A DNA stretch of 64,000 nt from Streptomyces aurantiacus (GCF_027107535.1 NZ_CP114283.1:7998001-8062000); one strand, 5' to 3'; shown: positions 8,436 through 18,296, numbered from the stretch's first letter. Numbers and translations are program-made. Notes: generated from the sequence alone by a model not told the origin.

Positions 8436-10559
8436 TCAGTCGTTGCCGTTGCCCGGCATCGGCGTCGTCTTCTGGATCTGCAGCAGGAACTCGGCGTTCG
8501 ACTTCGTCTGCTTCATCTTGTCGAGCAGCAGCTCGATCGCCTGCTGCTGGTCGAGCGCGTGCAGCACGCGACGCAGCTTCCAGGTGATGGCGAGCTCGTC
8601 GCTGCCGAGCAGGAGCTCTTCCTTACGGGTACCGGACGCGTCGACGTCCACCGCCGGGAAGACGCGCTTGTCGGCGAGCTTGCGGTCGAGCTTGAGCTCG
8701 GCGTTGCCGGTGCCCTTGAACTCCTCGAAGATGACCTCGTCCATGCGCGAGCCGGTGTCGACGAGCGCGGTGGCCAGGATCGTCAGCGAGCCGCCGTCCT
8801 CGATGTTGCGCGCGGCACCGAAGAAGCGCTTCGGCGGGTAGAGCGCGGTCGAGTCGACACCACCGGACAGGATGCGGCCGGAGGCCGGGGCGGCGAGGTT
8901 GTACGCACGGCCCAGACGCGTGATCGAGTCGAGCAGCACGACGACGTCGTGGCCCAGCTCCACCAGGCGCTTGGCACGCTCGATGGCGAGCTCGGCGACC
9001 GTGGTGTGGTCCTCGGCGGGGCGGTCGAAGGTCGAGGAGATGACCTCGCCCTTCACCGACCGCTGCATGTCGGTGACCTCTTCCGGACGCTCGTCGACCA
9101 GGACGACCATCAGGTGGCACTCGGGGTTGTTGTGCGTGATCGCGTTGGCGATCGCCTGCATGATCATGGTCTTGCCGGTCTTCGGCGGGGCCACGATCAG
9201 ACCGCGCTGGCCCTTGCCGATCGGCGCGACGAGGTCGATGATGCGGGTCGTCAGCACGCCCGGGTCGGTCTCCAGACGGAGCCGGTCCTGCGGGTAAAGG
9301 GGCGTCAGCTTGTTGAACTCGGGCCGCCCGCGCCCTGATTCGGCAGCCATGCCGTTCGCCGAGTCGAGGCGGACCAGCGCGTTGAACTTCTCGCGGCGCT
9401 CGCCGTCCTTGGGCTGACGGACCGCGCCGGTGACGTGGTCACCCTTGCGCAGACCGTTCTTGCGGACCTGGGCGAGGGAGACGTACACGTCGTTCGGCCC
9501 CGGCAGGTAGCCCGAGGTGCGGATGAACGCGTAGTTGTCGAGGATGTCCAGGATGCCCGCGACGGGGATCAGGACGTCGTCGTCGGCGACCTGCGGCTCG
9601 TTGGGGCCGAACTCCTCGCGGCCACGGCGGCCACGGCGGTCCCGGTAACGACCGCGGCGGCCGCGGCGGCCACCCTCGAAGTCGTCGTCGTCCTGCGGGC
9701 CGTTGTCACGCTGGCGGTCCTGGCGGTCCTGGCGGTCTTGACGGCCGCCGCCCTGCTGCTGCCGGTCCTGACGGTCCTGGCGCTGCTGATTGCCGCCGCC
9801 CTGGCCACCCTGACCGCCCTGGCCACCCTGCTGCTCGTCGCTCTTGCCACGGCGGTCGCGGTCGCGGCCACCACGGTCACGGTCGCCGCGCTCACCACGG
9901 TCGCCGCGGTCACGACGGTCGCGGCGGCCCTGACGGCCGTCGGCGCCGCCGTCCGAGGCGTCGCTCTGCGACTGGGCGGGCGTCTCGGCCTTCGGCTCGC
10001 TCTTCGCCTCGGCGGTGACCGTCTCGGGGCTGCCCGCGTCGGCGGTCGCGCGCCGCCTGCGGCGCTCGACCGGGGCGTCGTCTCCCCCACGGTCGGCTTC
10101 GCTCGCGCGCGAGGGGCCTCCGTCGGGCTGGCCCGGAATCTCGATCTGCTGCTGGGCCACGGCTTTCTCGGCCTTGGCGTCCGCCTTCTTGTCGGCGGCG
10201 GAGGCGGCCTCGTCACCCGTACGAGCCTTCGAGGTGGCCCGGCGCTTGGGCTTCGTCTCGGTGGCGTCCGCGGCCTTGGCCGGGGCACTCCCTCCCCCAG
10301 AGCCTGAAGCGGCCTGGGAGGTACCCCCACCCTGCGCCTCCTTGATGACCTCGATCAGCTGGCTCTTGCGCATCCGCGCGGTGCCCCTGATGCCGAGGCC
10401 GGATGCGACCTGCTGCAGCTCGGCCAGCACCATGCCCTCGAGGCCGGTACCGCGGCGCCGACGGGAGCCGGCACCGGTGGCAGGCGCGGAGGCGTCCGTG
10501 GCGGGCGCGGCAGCGGTCTCCTCGACACGTGCGCCCATCAGATCGGTGGTGTCGCTCAC
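8436..10559 (-). CDS. rho: Transcription termination factor Rho with long disordered N-terminal insertion
   Basis: Hexameric RNA helicase ending transcription of untranslated RNA. 707 aa, well above the roughly 420 aa of E. coli Rho. The N-terminal Rho_N helical domain ([16 protein letters not shown]) is followed by about 240 disordered residues rich in Arg, Asp, Gly and Gln, with RDRG/GERGDRD and GGQGGQ repeats. The CSD RNA-binding domain ([17 protein letters not shown]) follows, then the ATPase with Walker [12 protein letters not shown], Walker [13 protein letters not shown] and the Q/R-loop region. This insertion is typical of actinobacterial Rho. GTG 10559 has GGAAGGA upstream. A dispersed palindrome (10284-10330) codes part of the low-complexity region. 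Confidence 0.96.
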   Translation of the reverse strand: MSDTTDLMGARVEETAAAPATDASAPATGAGSRRRRGTGLEGMVLAELQQVASGLGIRGTARMRKSQLIEVIKEAQGGGTSQAASGSGGGSAPAKAADATETKPKRRATSKARTGDEAASAADKKADAKAEKAVAQQQIEIPGQPDGGPSRASEADRGGDDAPVERRRRRATADAGSPETVTAEAKSEPKAETPAQSQSDASDGGADGRQGRRDRRDRGDRGERGDRDRGGRDRDRRGKSDEQQGGQGGQGGQGGGNQQRQDRQDRQQQGGGRQDRQDRQDRQRDNGPQDDDDFEGGRRGRRGRYRDRRGRRGREEFGPNEPQVADDDVLIPVAGILDILDNYAFIRTSGYLPGPNDVYVSLAQVRKNGLRKGDHVTGAVRQPKDGERREKFNALVRLDSANGMAAESGRGRPEFNKLTPLYPQDRLRLETDPGVLTTRIIDLVAPIGKGQRGLIVAPPKTGKTMIMQAIANAITHNNPECHLMVVLVDERPEEVTDMQRSVKGEVISSTFDRPAEDHTTVAELAIERAKRLVELGHDVVVLLDSITRLGRAYNLAAPASGRILSGGVDSTALYPPKRFFGAARNIEDGGSLTILATALVDTGSRMDEVIFEEFKGTGNAELKLDRKLADKRVFPAVDVDASGTRKEELLLGSDELAITWKLRRVLHALDQQQAIELLLDKMKQTKSNAEFLLQIQKTTPMPGNGND
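10284..10330. repeat. Dispersed palindromic repeat inside rho
   Basis: Inverted repeat with GGGGGTACCTCCC and GGGGGAGGG ends (minus-strand reading) around AGGCCGCTTCAGGCT. It is inserted in the disordered region and codes Gly/Ser/Ala residues. It resembles 6346-6386. Confidence 0.55.
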
Positions 10560-10947
10560 GAAGGGTCCTTCCCTGGAGCGGACGTCGGCCTGTCTGGCTC
10601 GGCGACCGGTTGTGCTGTCCGACAGTGGTCCGTCATGTGTGGACCGTGCCGGGGCGGTGGTCCGCCAAAAGGCGGAGGGAATTTCTGGGATGACGTTTCC
10701 CGTGGCCGTGGCACTGAGGTGCGGTGTCCATCGGCTCGGTCACGCCGGTTCCGGAGCGTGCTCAGCACCGCTCAGCGCGTAGCACCCAATGCATGGCACA
10801 AAGCAGTTTGGGGGGCTCCCGGAAGAATGGTTGTCCCGGACGGGGACGTGAAGCACCTCGCCATGGTGGGGTCGGGTGCAGACTTGAGGTTAACACTACC
10901 GGATCCAACAAACATTCCCCCTCTCGAAATCCGGCAACACTACGTAG
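10560..10947. promoter_or_regulatory. rho leader and promoter region
   Basis: 388 bp between thrB and rho with no gene. On the minus strand it would form a long rho 5' leader. The 3' part is GC-rich with small inverted repeats; the thrB-proximal 70 bp is AT-rich (around 10890-10945, including TTGTTGGATCCGGTAGTGTT), the likely promoter. Rho autoregulation through its leader is known in other bacteria; here it is inference. Confidence 0.4.
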
Positions 10948-11877
10948 TCAATGGACGCTGACCGGAGCAAGCGGGAGCACGCTCGCGCCGGTGGCGTCGA
11001 GGTCCAGCCGGTTGGCCGCCCAGCCCTCGCCCGCCAGTCGTGCGACCTTGTCGGCCGTCGCCTCGTCGGCGAGCGCCAGCACGGTGGGACCGGCTCCGGA
11101 GATGACCGCGGGAACTCCGTCGGCACGCAGCCGCTCCACCAGCGCCAGGCTCTCCGGCATGGCCGGGGCGCGGTACTCCTGGTGCAACCGGTCCTCGGTG
11201 GCGGGCAGCAGCAGCTCGGGGCGCCTGGTCAGGGCCTCGACGAGCAGTGCGGCGCGGCCCGCGTTGGTGGCGGCGTCGACGTGCGGGACGGTGCGCGGGA
11301 GCAGTCCGCGGGCGGTCTCGGTCAGCACGGCCTTCCCCGGTACGAAAACCACCGGAACGATGGAATCCGCGGGTTCCATCCTGATCGCGCGCGCCGCGCC
11401 GCCCTCCATCCAGGACAGCGTGAACCCGCCGAGCAGACAGGCAGCGACGTTGTCGGGGTGCCCCTCGATCTCGGTCGCGAGCTCCAGGAGCGCCGTGTCG
11501 TCGAGCTTGGAGTCGCCGCCTATGGTCACTGCGCGTGCGGCGACGATGCCGGCGCAGATCGCGGCGGACGAGGAGCCGAGGCCGCGGCCGTGCGGGATGC
11601 GGTTGGCGCAGACGATCTCGAGGCCGCGGGGCTGTCCGCCCAGCAGGTCGAAGGCGGTGCGCAGGGATCGTACGAGGAGGTGACGCTCGTCGCGCGGGAG
11701 CGTCTCACTTCCCTCGCCCGCGATGTCGATGTTCAGCCCGGAGTCGGCCACCCGGACGACCACGTCGTCGTAGAGCCCCAGTGACAGACCCAGGGCGTCG
11801 AAGCCCGGGCCGAGGTTGGCACTGGTGGCGGGGACGCGCACCCGGACGGCGGCGGCGCGGAACGCTGGACCGGCCAT
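10948..11877 (-). CDS. thrB: Homoserine kinase (GHMP family)
   Basis: Phosphorylates L-homoserine to O-phosphohomoserine for threonine synthesis. 309 aa, the normal size. GHMP motifs: motif 1 VRVRVPATSANLGPGFDALG, the glycine-rich ATP loop GRGLGSSSAAICAGIVAA, and motif 3 VISGAGPTVLAL near the C-terminus. ATG 11877 (MAGPAFRAAAV) is chosen because AAGGAGAG lies about 9 nt upstream; the longer in-frame ORF runs into non-conserved sequence. hom, thrC and thrB follow one another on the minus strand, so hom product goes to ThrB and then ThrC. A 229-bp spacer separates thrC from thrB. Confidence 0.95.
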   Translation of the reverse strand: MAGPAFRAAAVRVRVPATSANLGPGFDALGLSLGLYDDVVVRVADSGLNIDIAGEGSETLPRDERHLLVRSLRTAFDLLGGQPRGLEIVCANRIPHGRGLGSSSAAICAGIVAARAVTIGGDSKLDDTALLELATEIEGHPDNVAACLLGGFTLSWMEGGAARAIRMEPADSIVPVVFVPGKAVLTETARGLLPRTVPHVDAATNAGRAALLVEALTRRPELLLPATEDRLHQEYRAPAMPESLALVERLRADGVPAVISGAGPTVLALADEATADKVARLAGEGWAANRLDLDATGASVLPLAPVSVH

Positions 11878-12106
11878 CGCTCGATGACTCTCCTTGAGCT
11901 TGAGCTGCGAGATTTTCGAAATCCTGCGAGACGTACGGAGAATGCGGAAGACCCGGAGGCCGCAGGGACGGCGCGGCACCGCGGCATATGCGGCGGGCGG
12001 GTTCGGTACAGCCTATCGAAGGAAGGTTCTGTGGCGACATAGGGCGCACAGGAGGCGCACGATGCGTGTCGTAAGCCCCCTGTGCACCCCCTGTCGGGTG
12101 GTGCGG

Positions 12107-13165
12107 TTACGCGAGACCGAGGCGCTCGGCCGCAGTGGCCGCGTCGACCGGGACCGTGACCGGCTGCGGGGCGCCCGCGACGGCCCAGTCGGGGTCCTTG
12201 AGCCCGTTCCCCGTCACCGTGCAGACGATGCGCTGCCCCGGGTCGACCTTCCCCTGCTCTGCGGCCTTCAGCAGACCGGCGACGGACGCGGCGGACGCGG
12301 GCTCGACGAAGACACCCTCCTGAGCGGCCAACAGCCGGTAGGCGCGCAGGATCTCACGGTCCGTCACCTCGTCGATGAAGCCGCCCGACTCGTCCCGCGC
12401 GGCGAGCGCGAACTGCCACGAGGCCGGGTTGCCGATACGGATCGCGGTGGCGATCGTCGAGGGGTCCTTGACGACCTCGCCGCGCACGATGGGCGCGGAC
12501 CCGGACGCCTGGAAGCCCCACATCCGCGGAGTGCGCCCGGCGATCTTGTCGGCGGCGTACTCCGTGTACCCCTTCCAGTACGCGGTGATGTTGCCCGCGT
12601 TGCCCACCGGGAGGACATGGATGTCGGGGGCGTCGCCGAGCATGTCGACGATCTCGAAGGCCGCGGTCTTCTGGCCCTCGATACGCACCGGGTTCACCGA
12701 ATTGACCAGTGCCACCGGGTAGTTGTCGGAGAGGCTCCGCGCCAGGGTGAGGCAGTCGTCGAAGTTGCCGTCGACCTGAAGGATCTTCGCGCCGTGCACG
12801 AGGGCCTGGCCCATCTTGCCGAGCGCGATCTTGCCCTGCGGGACAAGGACGGCGGAGACCATCCCGGCCCGGACGGCATAGGCGGCCGCGGAGGCAGACG
12901 TGTTGCCCGTCGAGGCACAGATGACCGCCTTCGCGCCCTCCTCCTTCGCCCGCGTGATGGCCATGGTCATACCGCGGTCCTTGAAGGACCCGGTGGGGTT
13001 CGCACCCTCGACCTTGAGGTGGACCTCGCAGCCCGTGCGCTCGGAGAGCACCTGCGCGGGCACGAGCGGCGTACCGCCCTCACGGAGTGTCACGACCTGC
13101 GTGGTGCCGGACACCGGCAACCGGTCCCGGTACTCCTCGATGATTCCGCGCCATTGGTGGGTCAT
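12107..13165 (-). CDS. thrC: Threonine synthase (PLP-dependent)
   Basis: Converts O-phosphohomoserine to threonine. 352 aa, the short actinobacterial class. PLP lysine in [14 protein letters not shown], the catalytic [15 protein letters not shown] phosphate loop, and the C-terminal [13 protein letters not shown]. It starts 6 bp after the hom stop with GGAGAG upstream of ATG 13165, so the two are surely co-transcribed. Confidence 0.96.
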   Translation of the reverse strand: MTHQWRGIIEEYRDRLPVSGTTQVVTLREGGTPLVPAQVLSERTGCEVHLKVEGANPTGSFKDRGMTMAITRAKEEGAKAVICASTGNTSASAAAYAVRAGMVSAVLVPQGKIALGKMGQALVHGAKILQVDGNFDDCLTLARSLSDNYPVALVNSVNPVRIEGQKTAAFEIVDMLGDAPDIHVLPVGNAGNITAYWKGYTEYAADKIAGRTPRMWGFQASGSAPIVRGEVVKDPSTIATAIRIGNPASWQFALAARDESGGFIDEVTDREILRAYRLLAAQEGVFVEPASAASVAGLLKAAEQGKVDPGQRIVCTVTGNGLKDPDWAVAGAPQPVTVPVDAATAAERLGLA

Positions 13166-13171
13166 TGCTGG

Positions 13172-14473
13172 TTACTCTCCTTCAACCCGCATGATGCTGG
13201 CGACACCCCGCACGGTGTCGAGGTTGCGCAACGCCTCGACGGTCCCGTTGAGGGACGCGTCGGACGCGCGGTGCGTGACGACGACGAGGGAGGCATCGCC
13301 GCCTCCGTCTTGCCGTCCTTGCTGGCGAACCGTATCGATCGACACGCCGTGCTCGGCGAAGACGGTCGCCACCTGGGCGAGAACACCCGGTTTGTCCGCC
13401 ACGTCGAGGCTGATGTGGTAGCGGGTCACGACCTCGCCCATGGGCGAGACGGGCAACTGGGCGTACGCCGAGTCGCCGGGCCCTGTCGTGCCGCTGAGCC
13501 TGTTGCGGCACACGGCGACGAGGTCGCCGAGGACGGCGGACGCCGTGGGGGCGCCGCCCGCGCCCGGCCCGTAGAACATGAGCTGCCCCGCGGCGTCCGA
13601 CTCGACGAACACGGCGTTGTACGCGCCGCGCACGGAGGCGAGCGGGTGGCTCAGCGGAATCATCGCGGGATGCACCCGCGCGGTGACCGATCCCCCGTCG
13701 GCGGCCCGCTCGCAGATGGCGAGCAGCTTGATGGTGCAGCCCATGGCCTTCGCCGAGGCGAAGTCGGCGGCGGTGACCTCGGTCATGCCCTCGCGGTACA
13801 CGTCGTCGAGGCGTACGCGCGTGTGGAAGGCGATACCGGCGAGGATGGCGGCCTTGGCGGCGGCGTCGAACCCCTCGACATCGGCGGTGGGATCGGCTTC
13901 CGCGTATCCCAGGGCGGTGGCCTCGTCGAGCGCTTCCTGATAGCCGGCGCCCGTCGAGTCCATCTTGTCGAGGATGAAGTTGGTGGTTCCGTTGACGATC
14001 CCCAGGACCCGGTTGACCTTGTCGCCGGCGAGGGACTCGCGCAGCGGCCGGATCAGCGGGATGGCACCGGCGACGGCGGCCTCGTAATAGAGGTCCCTGC
14101 CCTGTTCCTGGGCCAGGGCGTGCAGCGCGGCACCGTCCTGGGCGAGGAGCGCCTTGTTCGCGGAGACGACGGACGCGCCGTGCTCGAACGCGGTGGTGAT
14201 GAGGGCACGGGCGGGCTCGATACCGCCGATGACCTCGACGACGACGTCGATGTCACCCCGTTTGACCAGGGCGGTCGCGTCGGTGGTGACGAGCGCGGGG
14301 TCGATGCCCGCGCGCACCTTGGCGGGCCGCCGCACGGCCACGCCCGCCAGCTCGACGGGGGCACCGATGCGGGCGGCGAGGTCGTCGGCGTGCGTCGTCA
14401 TGATGCGCGCCACCTCTGAGCCGACGACCCCACAGCCCAGCAGCGCCACCTTCAGCGGACGCGTACGCATCAT
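13172..14473 (-). CDS. hom: Homoserine dehydrogenase (with ACT domain)
   Basis: Reduces aspartate semialdehyde to homoserine using NAD(P)H. About 433 aa. Rossmann motif LKVALLGCGVVGSEVARIM at the N-terminus, the catalytic region GIVNGTTNFILDKM and EADPTADVEGFDAAAKAAILA, and a C-terminal ACT domain (YHISLDVADKPGVLAQVATV) that normally gives threonine feedback control. ATG 14473 has GAGG 6 nt upstream; the adjacent ATG 14470 is equally possible. It follows lysA after a clear terminator, and heads the hom-thrC-thrB unit. Confidence 0.95.
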   Translation of the reverse strand: MMRTRPLKVALLGCGVVGSEVARIMTTHADDLAARIGAPVELAGVAVRRPAKVRAGIDPALVTTDATALVKRGDIDVVVEVIGGIEPARALITTAFEHGASVVSANKALLAQDGAALHALAQEQGRDLYYEAAVAGAIPLIRPLRESLAGDKVNRVLGIVNGTTNFILDKMDSTGAGYQEALDEATALGYAEADPTADVEGFDAAAKAAILAGIAFHTRVRLDDVYREGMTEVTAADFASAKAMGCTIKLLAICERAADGGSVTARVHPAMIPLSHPLASVRGAYNAVFVESDAAGQLMFYGPGAGGAPTASAVLGDLVAVCRNRLSGTTGPGDSAYAQLPVSPMGEVVTRYHISLDVADKPGVLAQVATVFAEHGVSIDTVRQQGRQDGGGDASLVVVTHRASDASLNGTVEALRNLDTVRGVASIMRVEGE

Positions 14474-14577
14474 CCGACCTCGTTTCCTCATACCGTCACG
14501 GTGGGACCAGTCTCACTCACCGGACGGGAGTTTCTGCCCTTCGTCCGGATCGTGAGATGTCTATTTCATTTGTGCGG

Positions 14578-14604
14578 GGGCGGAAGACAGGAGATCTTCC
14601 GCCC
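14578..14604 (-). terminator. Hairpin terminator after lysA
   Basis: Perfect 10-bp inverted repeat (GGGCGGAAGA with its complement) with a 7-nt loop, 27 bp after the lysA stop, followed in the minus direction by a pyrimidine-poor but A/T-containing tail. Confidence 0.8.
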
Positions 14605-14631
14605 TCCTCCGTATGGCTTGTTTGTCTTCCG

Positions 14632-16023
14632 TCAGCCGACGTCGAGACGCAGGAGGTCCTCCTCCGTCTCCCGGCGGACGATCACCCTGGCCTCGCCGTC
14701 GCGGACCGCGACGACGGGCGGGCGCAGGGCGTGGTTGTAGTTGCTGGCCATCGAGCGGCAGTACGCACCGGTGGCCGGCACCGCGATGAGGTCACCGGGC
14801 GCGAGGTCGGCGGGGAGGAAGGCGTCCTTCACGACGATGTCGCCACTCTCGCAGTGCTTGCCGACGACGCGCACCAGCATGGGCTCGGCGTCGCTGGTCC
14901 GGGAGGCGAGGGCGACGCTGTACTCGGCGTCGTAGAGCGCCGTACGAATGTTGTCGGACATCCCGCCGTCGACGGAGACGTAGGTACGCAGTCCTTCGAG
15001 GGGCTTGATGGTGCCGACCTCGTAGAGGGTGAAGGCGGTGGGCCCGACGATGGCCCGCCCGGGCTCGACGGAGATGCGGGGGGTCCGCAGCCGGGCCGCC
15101 TCGCACTCCCTCGTCACGATCTCGCCGAGGGCCTTGGCGATCTCGTGGGGCTCGCGCGGGTCGTCGTCGCTGGTGTAGGCGATGCCGAGCCCACCGCCGA
15201 GGTCGATCTCGGGAAGCTCCACGCCGTGCTCGTCACGGATCTCGGCGAGCAGGGACACCACACGCCGTGCGGCGACCTCGAACCCGGCCATGTCGAAGAT
15301 CTGCGACCCGATGTGGGAGTGGATCCCGATGAGCTCGATCCCGTCGAGGGCGAGCGCCCGCCGTACGGCCTCGGCGGCCTGCCCGTCCGCGAGCGCGATC
15401 CCGAACTTCTGGTCCTCGTGCGCGGTGGCGATGAACTCGTGCGTGTGGGCCTCGACGCCGACGGTCACCCGGAGCTGCACCCGCTGCCGCTTGCCGAGCG
15501 ACTGGGCGATGTGCGCGACGCGGACGATCTCCTGGAACGAGTCGAGGACGATGCGTCCGACACCGGTCTCGACGGCCCGGGTGATCTCCTCCGTCGACTT
15601 GTTGTTGCCGTGGAAGGCGATGCGGTCGGCGGGCATGCCGGCGGAGAGGGCGGTGGTCAGCTCGCCGCCGGAGCAGACGTCGAGGTTGAGGCCTTCCTCG
15701 TGCAGCCAGCGCACGACGGCGCGGGACAGGAACGCCTTGCCGGCGTAGAAGACGTCGGCGTCGTGGCCGAAGGCGGTGCGCCAGGCGCGCGCCCGCGCCC
15801 TGAAGTCGGTCTCGTCGACGAAGTAGGCGGGGGTGCCGAACTCCTCGGCGAGCGTGGCCACGTCGATCCCGCCGACGCTGACCGACCCGTCCTCGGTACG
15901 GGTGACGGTCTGGGCCCAGACCTTCGGGTCGAGGGCGTTGAGGTCGGCCGCCGGAGCGGAGTAGTGGCCCTCGGGCAGGACATCGGCGTGACGGGGCCCG
16001 GCGGGGTGTGCGGAACGGCTCAT
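14632..16023 (-). CDS. lysA: Diaminopimelate decarboxylase
   Basis: Last step of lysine synthesis: decarboxylates meso-diaminopimelate with PLP. 463 aa. Fold-type III motifs: the PLP lysine in DVFYAGKAFLSRAVVRW, DVCSGGELTTAL, FHGNNKSTEEI, IGSQIFDM, EPGRAIVGPTAFTLYEVG, and the catalytic VGKHCESGDIV. ATG 16023 follows the ArgRS-like gene by 37 bp, so the two probably share a transcript, as I recall from other Streptomyces and corynebacteria, where argS or an argS-like gene precedes lysA. Confidence 0.96.
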   Translation of the reverse strand: MSRSAHPAGPRHADVLPEGHYSAPAADLNALDPKVWAQTVTRTEDGSVSVGGIDVATLAEEFGTPAYFVDETDFRARARAWRTAFGHDADVFYAGKAFLSRAVVRWLHEEGLNLDVCSGGELTTALSAGMPADRIAFHGNNKSTEEITRAVETGVGRIVLDSFQEIVRVAHIAQSLGKRQRVQLRVTVGVEAHTHEFIATAHEDQKFGIALADGQAAEAVRRALALDGIELIGIHSHIGSQIFDMAGFEVAARRVVSLLAEIRDEHGVELPEIDLGGGLGIAYTSDDDPREPHEIAKALGEIVTRECEAARLRTPRISVEPGRAIVGPTAFTLYEVGTIKPLEGLRTYVSVDGGMSDNIRTALYDAEYSVALASRTSDAEPMLVRVVGKHCESGDIVVKDAFLPADLAPGDLIAVPATGAYCRSMASNYNHALRPPVVAVRDGEARVIVRRETEEDLLRLDVG

Positions 16024-16060
16024 GTCTGTTGGGCTTTCTCAGAGGTGTGCCAGAGATCTT

Positions 16061-17158
16061 CTACAGATGTTCTGGTGCGTCGATGCCGAGCAGGGTCAGG
16101 CCGCCGGCCAGCACCGTCCCGGCGGCTTCGGCGAGCGCGAGCCGGGCGCGGTGGGCGGCCGAGGGTTTCTCGCCCCCCAGCGGGAGCACGGTGTGCTGGA
16201 AGGCGAGCATCGCGTCGGCGGTGACGACCAGGTGCCGGGCGAGACGGTCGGGCACGCGGTGCCGCGCCGCGGCGGCGAGGACACGCGGATACGTGTCGAG
16301 AGCGTCGACAAGACCGCCGTCGTCCAGCGGTACGCCTCCGTCACCGACCCCGGCCCCTGCTCCGCCTCCGTCCGCGTCTCCTGTGGTGCGGGTGAAGCCG
16401 AGATCGGCGGCGTTACGCGTGAGGGCCCGGGCGCGGGCGTGGGCGTAGCGGACCCTGAAGAGCGGATTGCTCTCCCGCTGGACGAGGTGCTCGCCGGTGA
16501 TGCGGGGGCGGTCGTGGGGTGCGGGGTGCAGCAGGGCCCAGCGGGCGGCGTCGCGGCCGAGGGGGGTGGGGTCCTGGCCGGCGGGCACGGGCCGCACGTT
16601 GATCTCGAGGGGGACGGGCGAGCCGGGCCTGCCATGGGCGTCGACGGTGACACCGAGGGGCCCCGCCCAGGCCGGATCCGGCTCTGTCTCGCAGGACGTA
16701 CGGACCAGGGCGCCCTGGGACCGGAGGATCCGGGCGAGAACCTGCCCGGTCACGGCGGCGCGCACCTCACCGGGATGGTGCAGCTGGACCAGCTCACCGG
16801 TGGGCCGCGCGGCGTACCCGTACGGCTTCCCGCGCTCCCCGCAGCGCAGGATCTCGGCGACCAGGGCCTGGCTCCTGCCGCTGACGCTGATGTTGAGGAA
16901 ACCGGGCCCGGTGATGTCGACCCGCGTCACCCCTGCCGCGTCGAAGAGGTGCGGCCGCAGGATCTCGGCGACCTCGCACGACGGCCGGCCGGCGGGGCGG
17001 GCCAGCTGCAGGGCGACATTCGTGGCGTAGTCACCACGCCCGCCGGGCCCGGGCGGCCCGACCTGCGCCCTCTCGGGCACGGGCACGGAGAGCTCACCGG
17101 CGTCCACCGCACGGCGCACGGCGCGCAGAACGGTACGGGAGAGCTCGACGGGGGTCAC
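16061..17158 (-). CDS. Degenerate arginyl-tRNA synthetase-like protein lacking the catalytic core
   Basis: 365 aa against about 580 for ArgRS. The N-terminal ArgRS domain is recognisable (residues ~38-100, RGDYATNVALQLARPAGRPS and GPGFLNISVSG). The C-terminal DALR anticodon-binding domain is also there (from about 220, NPLFRVRYAHARARAL). The middle is collapsed: the HIGH motif region reads HHPGEVRAAVTGQVLARIL and there is no KMSK loop. It cannot be a normal synthetase; a tRNA-Arg or lysA-linked regulatory role is possible. It sits immediately upstream of lysA and about 1 kb from the tRNA-Arg gene. GTG/ATG start choice is uncertain at the first residues. Confidence 0.8.
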   Translation of the reverse strand: MTPVELSRTVLRAVRRAVDAGELSVPVPERAQVGPPGPGGRGDYATNVALQLARPAGRPSCEVAEILRPHLFDAAGVTRVDITGPGFLNISVSGRSQALVAEILRCGERGKPYGYAARPTGELVQLHHPGEVRAAVTGQVLARILRSQGALVRTSCETEPDPAWAGPLGVTVDAHGRPGSPVPLEINVRPVPAGQDPTPLGRDAARWALLHPAPHDRPRITGEHLVQRESNPLFRVRYAHARARALTRNAADLGFTRTTGDADGGGAGAGVGDGGVPLDDGGLVDALDTYPRVLAAAARHRVPDRLARHLVVTADAMLAFQHTVLPLGGEKPSAAHRARLALAEAAGTVLAGGLTLLGIDAPEHL

Positions 17159-17374
17159 GGGACAAGCGTAGGGGAGGAGGGGGGTGGGTAGGCGAACTGG
17201 TTTGGGAGGGGGTCCGGGATGTGGACGGGTGACGCCCCTGGGGTCACCTCACGAGCGAACTCAATGAGGGGGACCGCACAGGGGGCTCCGCAGAGAGAAA
17301 TCCACGAAGACGCCGACAGGACGGGCCCTCGAACGCACTCCCTCTTCCCCTTCTCCTCCCCTTGCCTTCTTCCC

Positions 17375-17857
17375 TCAGCCGCTGGGCCGGCCGGCGCACT
17401 CTGCCCCGCCGGATCCGTAGAGGCTCTCGGCACTCTCGAAGGACGCGCCGGAGCCACTGCCGGAACGGGTGGCCGCGGACTCCCGCCGCTCCATCAACTG
17501 GCGTACGAGCCGCACCAGTTCAGCAGGCTCGAAGGGCTTTGCCAGGAAGGCGTCGACGCCGACGTCGAGGCCGCTCTCGACCTCGTACTGGGTACAGGCG
17601 CTCACGACGGCGAGGGGAAGGTTGCGCGTCCGTGGATCGGCCCGGAGCCGGGCGGCGGTACGCAACCCGTCCAGCCGAGGCATGACCACATCCAGGGTCA
17701 CGACGTCGGGCCGAACCTGGTGGATGACGTCCAGACACTCGACACCGTCGGCCGCGGTCACGACCTCGAAACCCTCCAGCTCGAGGTTGACCCTGATCAG
17801 CTGCCGGATGACCTTGTTGTCGTCCACAACAAGCACCCGACCCGACGCGCCTGGCAC
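17375..17857 (-). CDS. Stand-alone response-regulator receiver protein
   Basis: About 160 aa consisting of one REC domain: acidic pocket VLVVDDNK, phospho-acceptor aspartate in VVTLDVVMPRLDG, conserved Ser/Thr region AVVSACTQ and lysine in FLAKPFEPAEL. No DNA-binding or enzymatic output domain follows, only a Ser/Gly-rich tail, so it would act through a protein partner. GTG 17857 (VPGASGRVLVVDD) is preferred; the longer frame to 17911 starts in arginine-rich, non-conserved sequence. No sensor kinase is adjacent. It is the last chromosomal gene before the tRNA and integrated elements. Note the acceptor side: 216 bp separate it from the ArgRS-like gene and hold nothing clear. Confidence 0.85.
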   Translation of the reverse strand: MPGASGRVLVVDDNKVIRQLIRVNLELEGFEVVTAADGVECLDVIHQVRPDVVTLDVVMPRLDGLRTAARLRADPRTRNLPLAVVSACTQYEVESGLDVGVDAFLAKPFEPAELVRLVRQLMERRESAATRSGSGSGASFESAESLYGSGGAECAGRPSG

Positions 17858-18113
17858 AAGTCGAGAGTAGGTCGGCGCCCGGGGCCGCGTCCGGCTTTTG
17901 CCCACTTCCACCCCACGCGGGGGACTTCAGTCCCTGTACCGGGGCCCCGTCGGCCGACGCCCGACCCGACGCACCGCGGCCCCTCAACTCCACACCCACA
18001 ACAAGATCGAACCACCCTCCGACACGCCTCCCCCGACCCCCAAAACCCGTTCATGACGACCCCGAAAGAGCTGGTAGGGTTCTACCCGTCGCCGCAATCA
18101 CAGCGCCCGACAC

Positions 18114-18185
18114 GCCCCCGTAGCTCAGGGGATAGAGCAACGGCCTCCGGAGCCGTGTGCGCAGGTTCGAATCCTGCCGGGGGCA
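18114..18185 (+). tRNA. tRNA-Arg, anticodon CCG; insertion target of both elements
   Basis: 72 nt without encoded CCA. Acceptor stem GCCCCCG/CGGGGGC is perfect, the D-stem is GCTC/GAGC, the anticodon stem ACGGC/GCCGT has loop CTCCGGA (anticodon CCG at 18147-18149, decoding CGG), and the T-arm has GCAGG-TTCGAAT-CCTGC. The 3' half from 18145 is part of the 46-bp att repeat, so integration restores an intact tRNA. Confidence 0.95.
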
Positions 18186-18190
18186 CTCGC
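18145..18190. repeat. Attachment site att (tRNA-side copy)
   Basis: 46 bp identical to 43341-43386, starting at the anticodon loop of tRNA-Arg and running 5 bp past the tRNA end. This is the left junction of element 1. The flanking 40 bp downstream are similar but not identical between the two copies, showing that related elements use the same site. Confidence 0.92.
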
Positions 18191-18237
18191 CACACAGCCA
18201 GCAAGAACAAGGCGCTGAGCTGGGCGGATGCCGACAT

Positions 18238-18276
18238 GAAAGAGCGGGAGTCAGTCTCACTGACTCCCGCTCTTTC
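18238..18276. terminator. Hairpin between tRNA-Arg and int of element 1
   Basis: Near-perfect inverted repeat (core 18241-18255 with 18259-18273, 3-nt loop CTC) ending in CTCTTTC. It can terminate the tRNA transcript and, from the other side, transcripts coming through int. The counterpart in element 2 is 43432-43472. Confidence 0.85.
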
Positions 18277-18296
18277 TCGTTGTCTCTCACTGTTCG

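Noticed and set aside
9435..10307. 290-codon Val/Ala-rich plus-strand frame within rho
   Set aside because: Mirror of the Arg/Asp/Gly repeats of Rho; no start context or homology.
46..16224. Long plus-strand open frames opposite the housekeeping genes (for example 46-1377, 3133-4869, 5105-6550, 11894-14419, 14557-16224)
   Set aside because: They are antisense frames of high-GC genes: Arg/Gly/Pro/Val-rich translations without motifs, while the minus strand gives recognisable enzymes.
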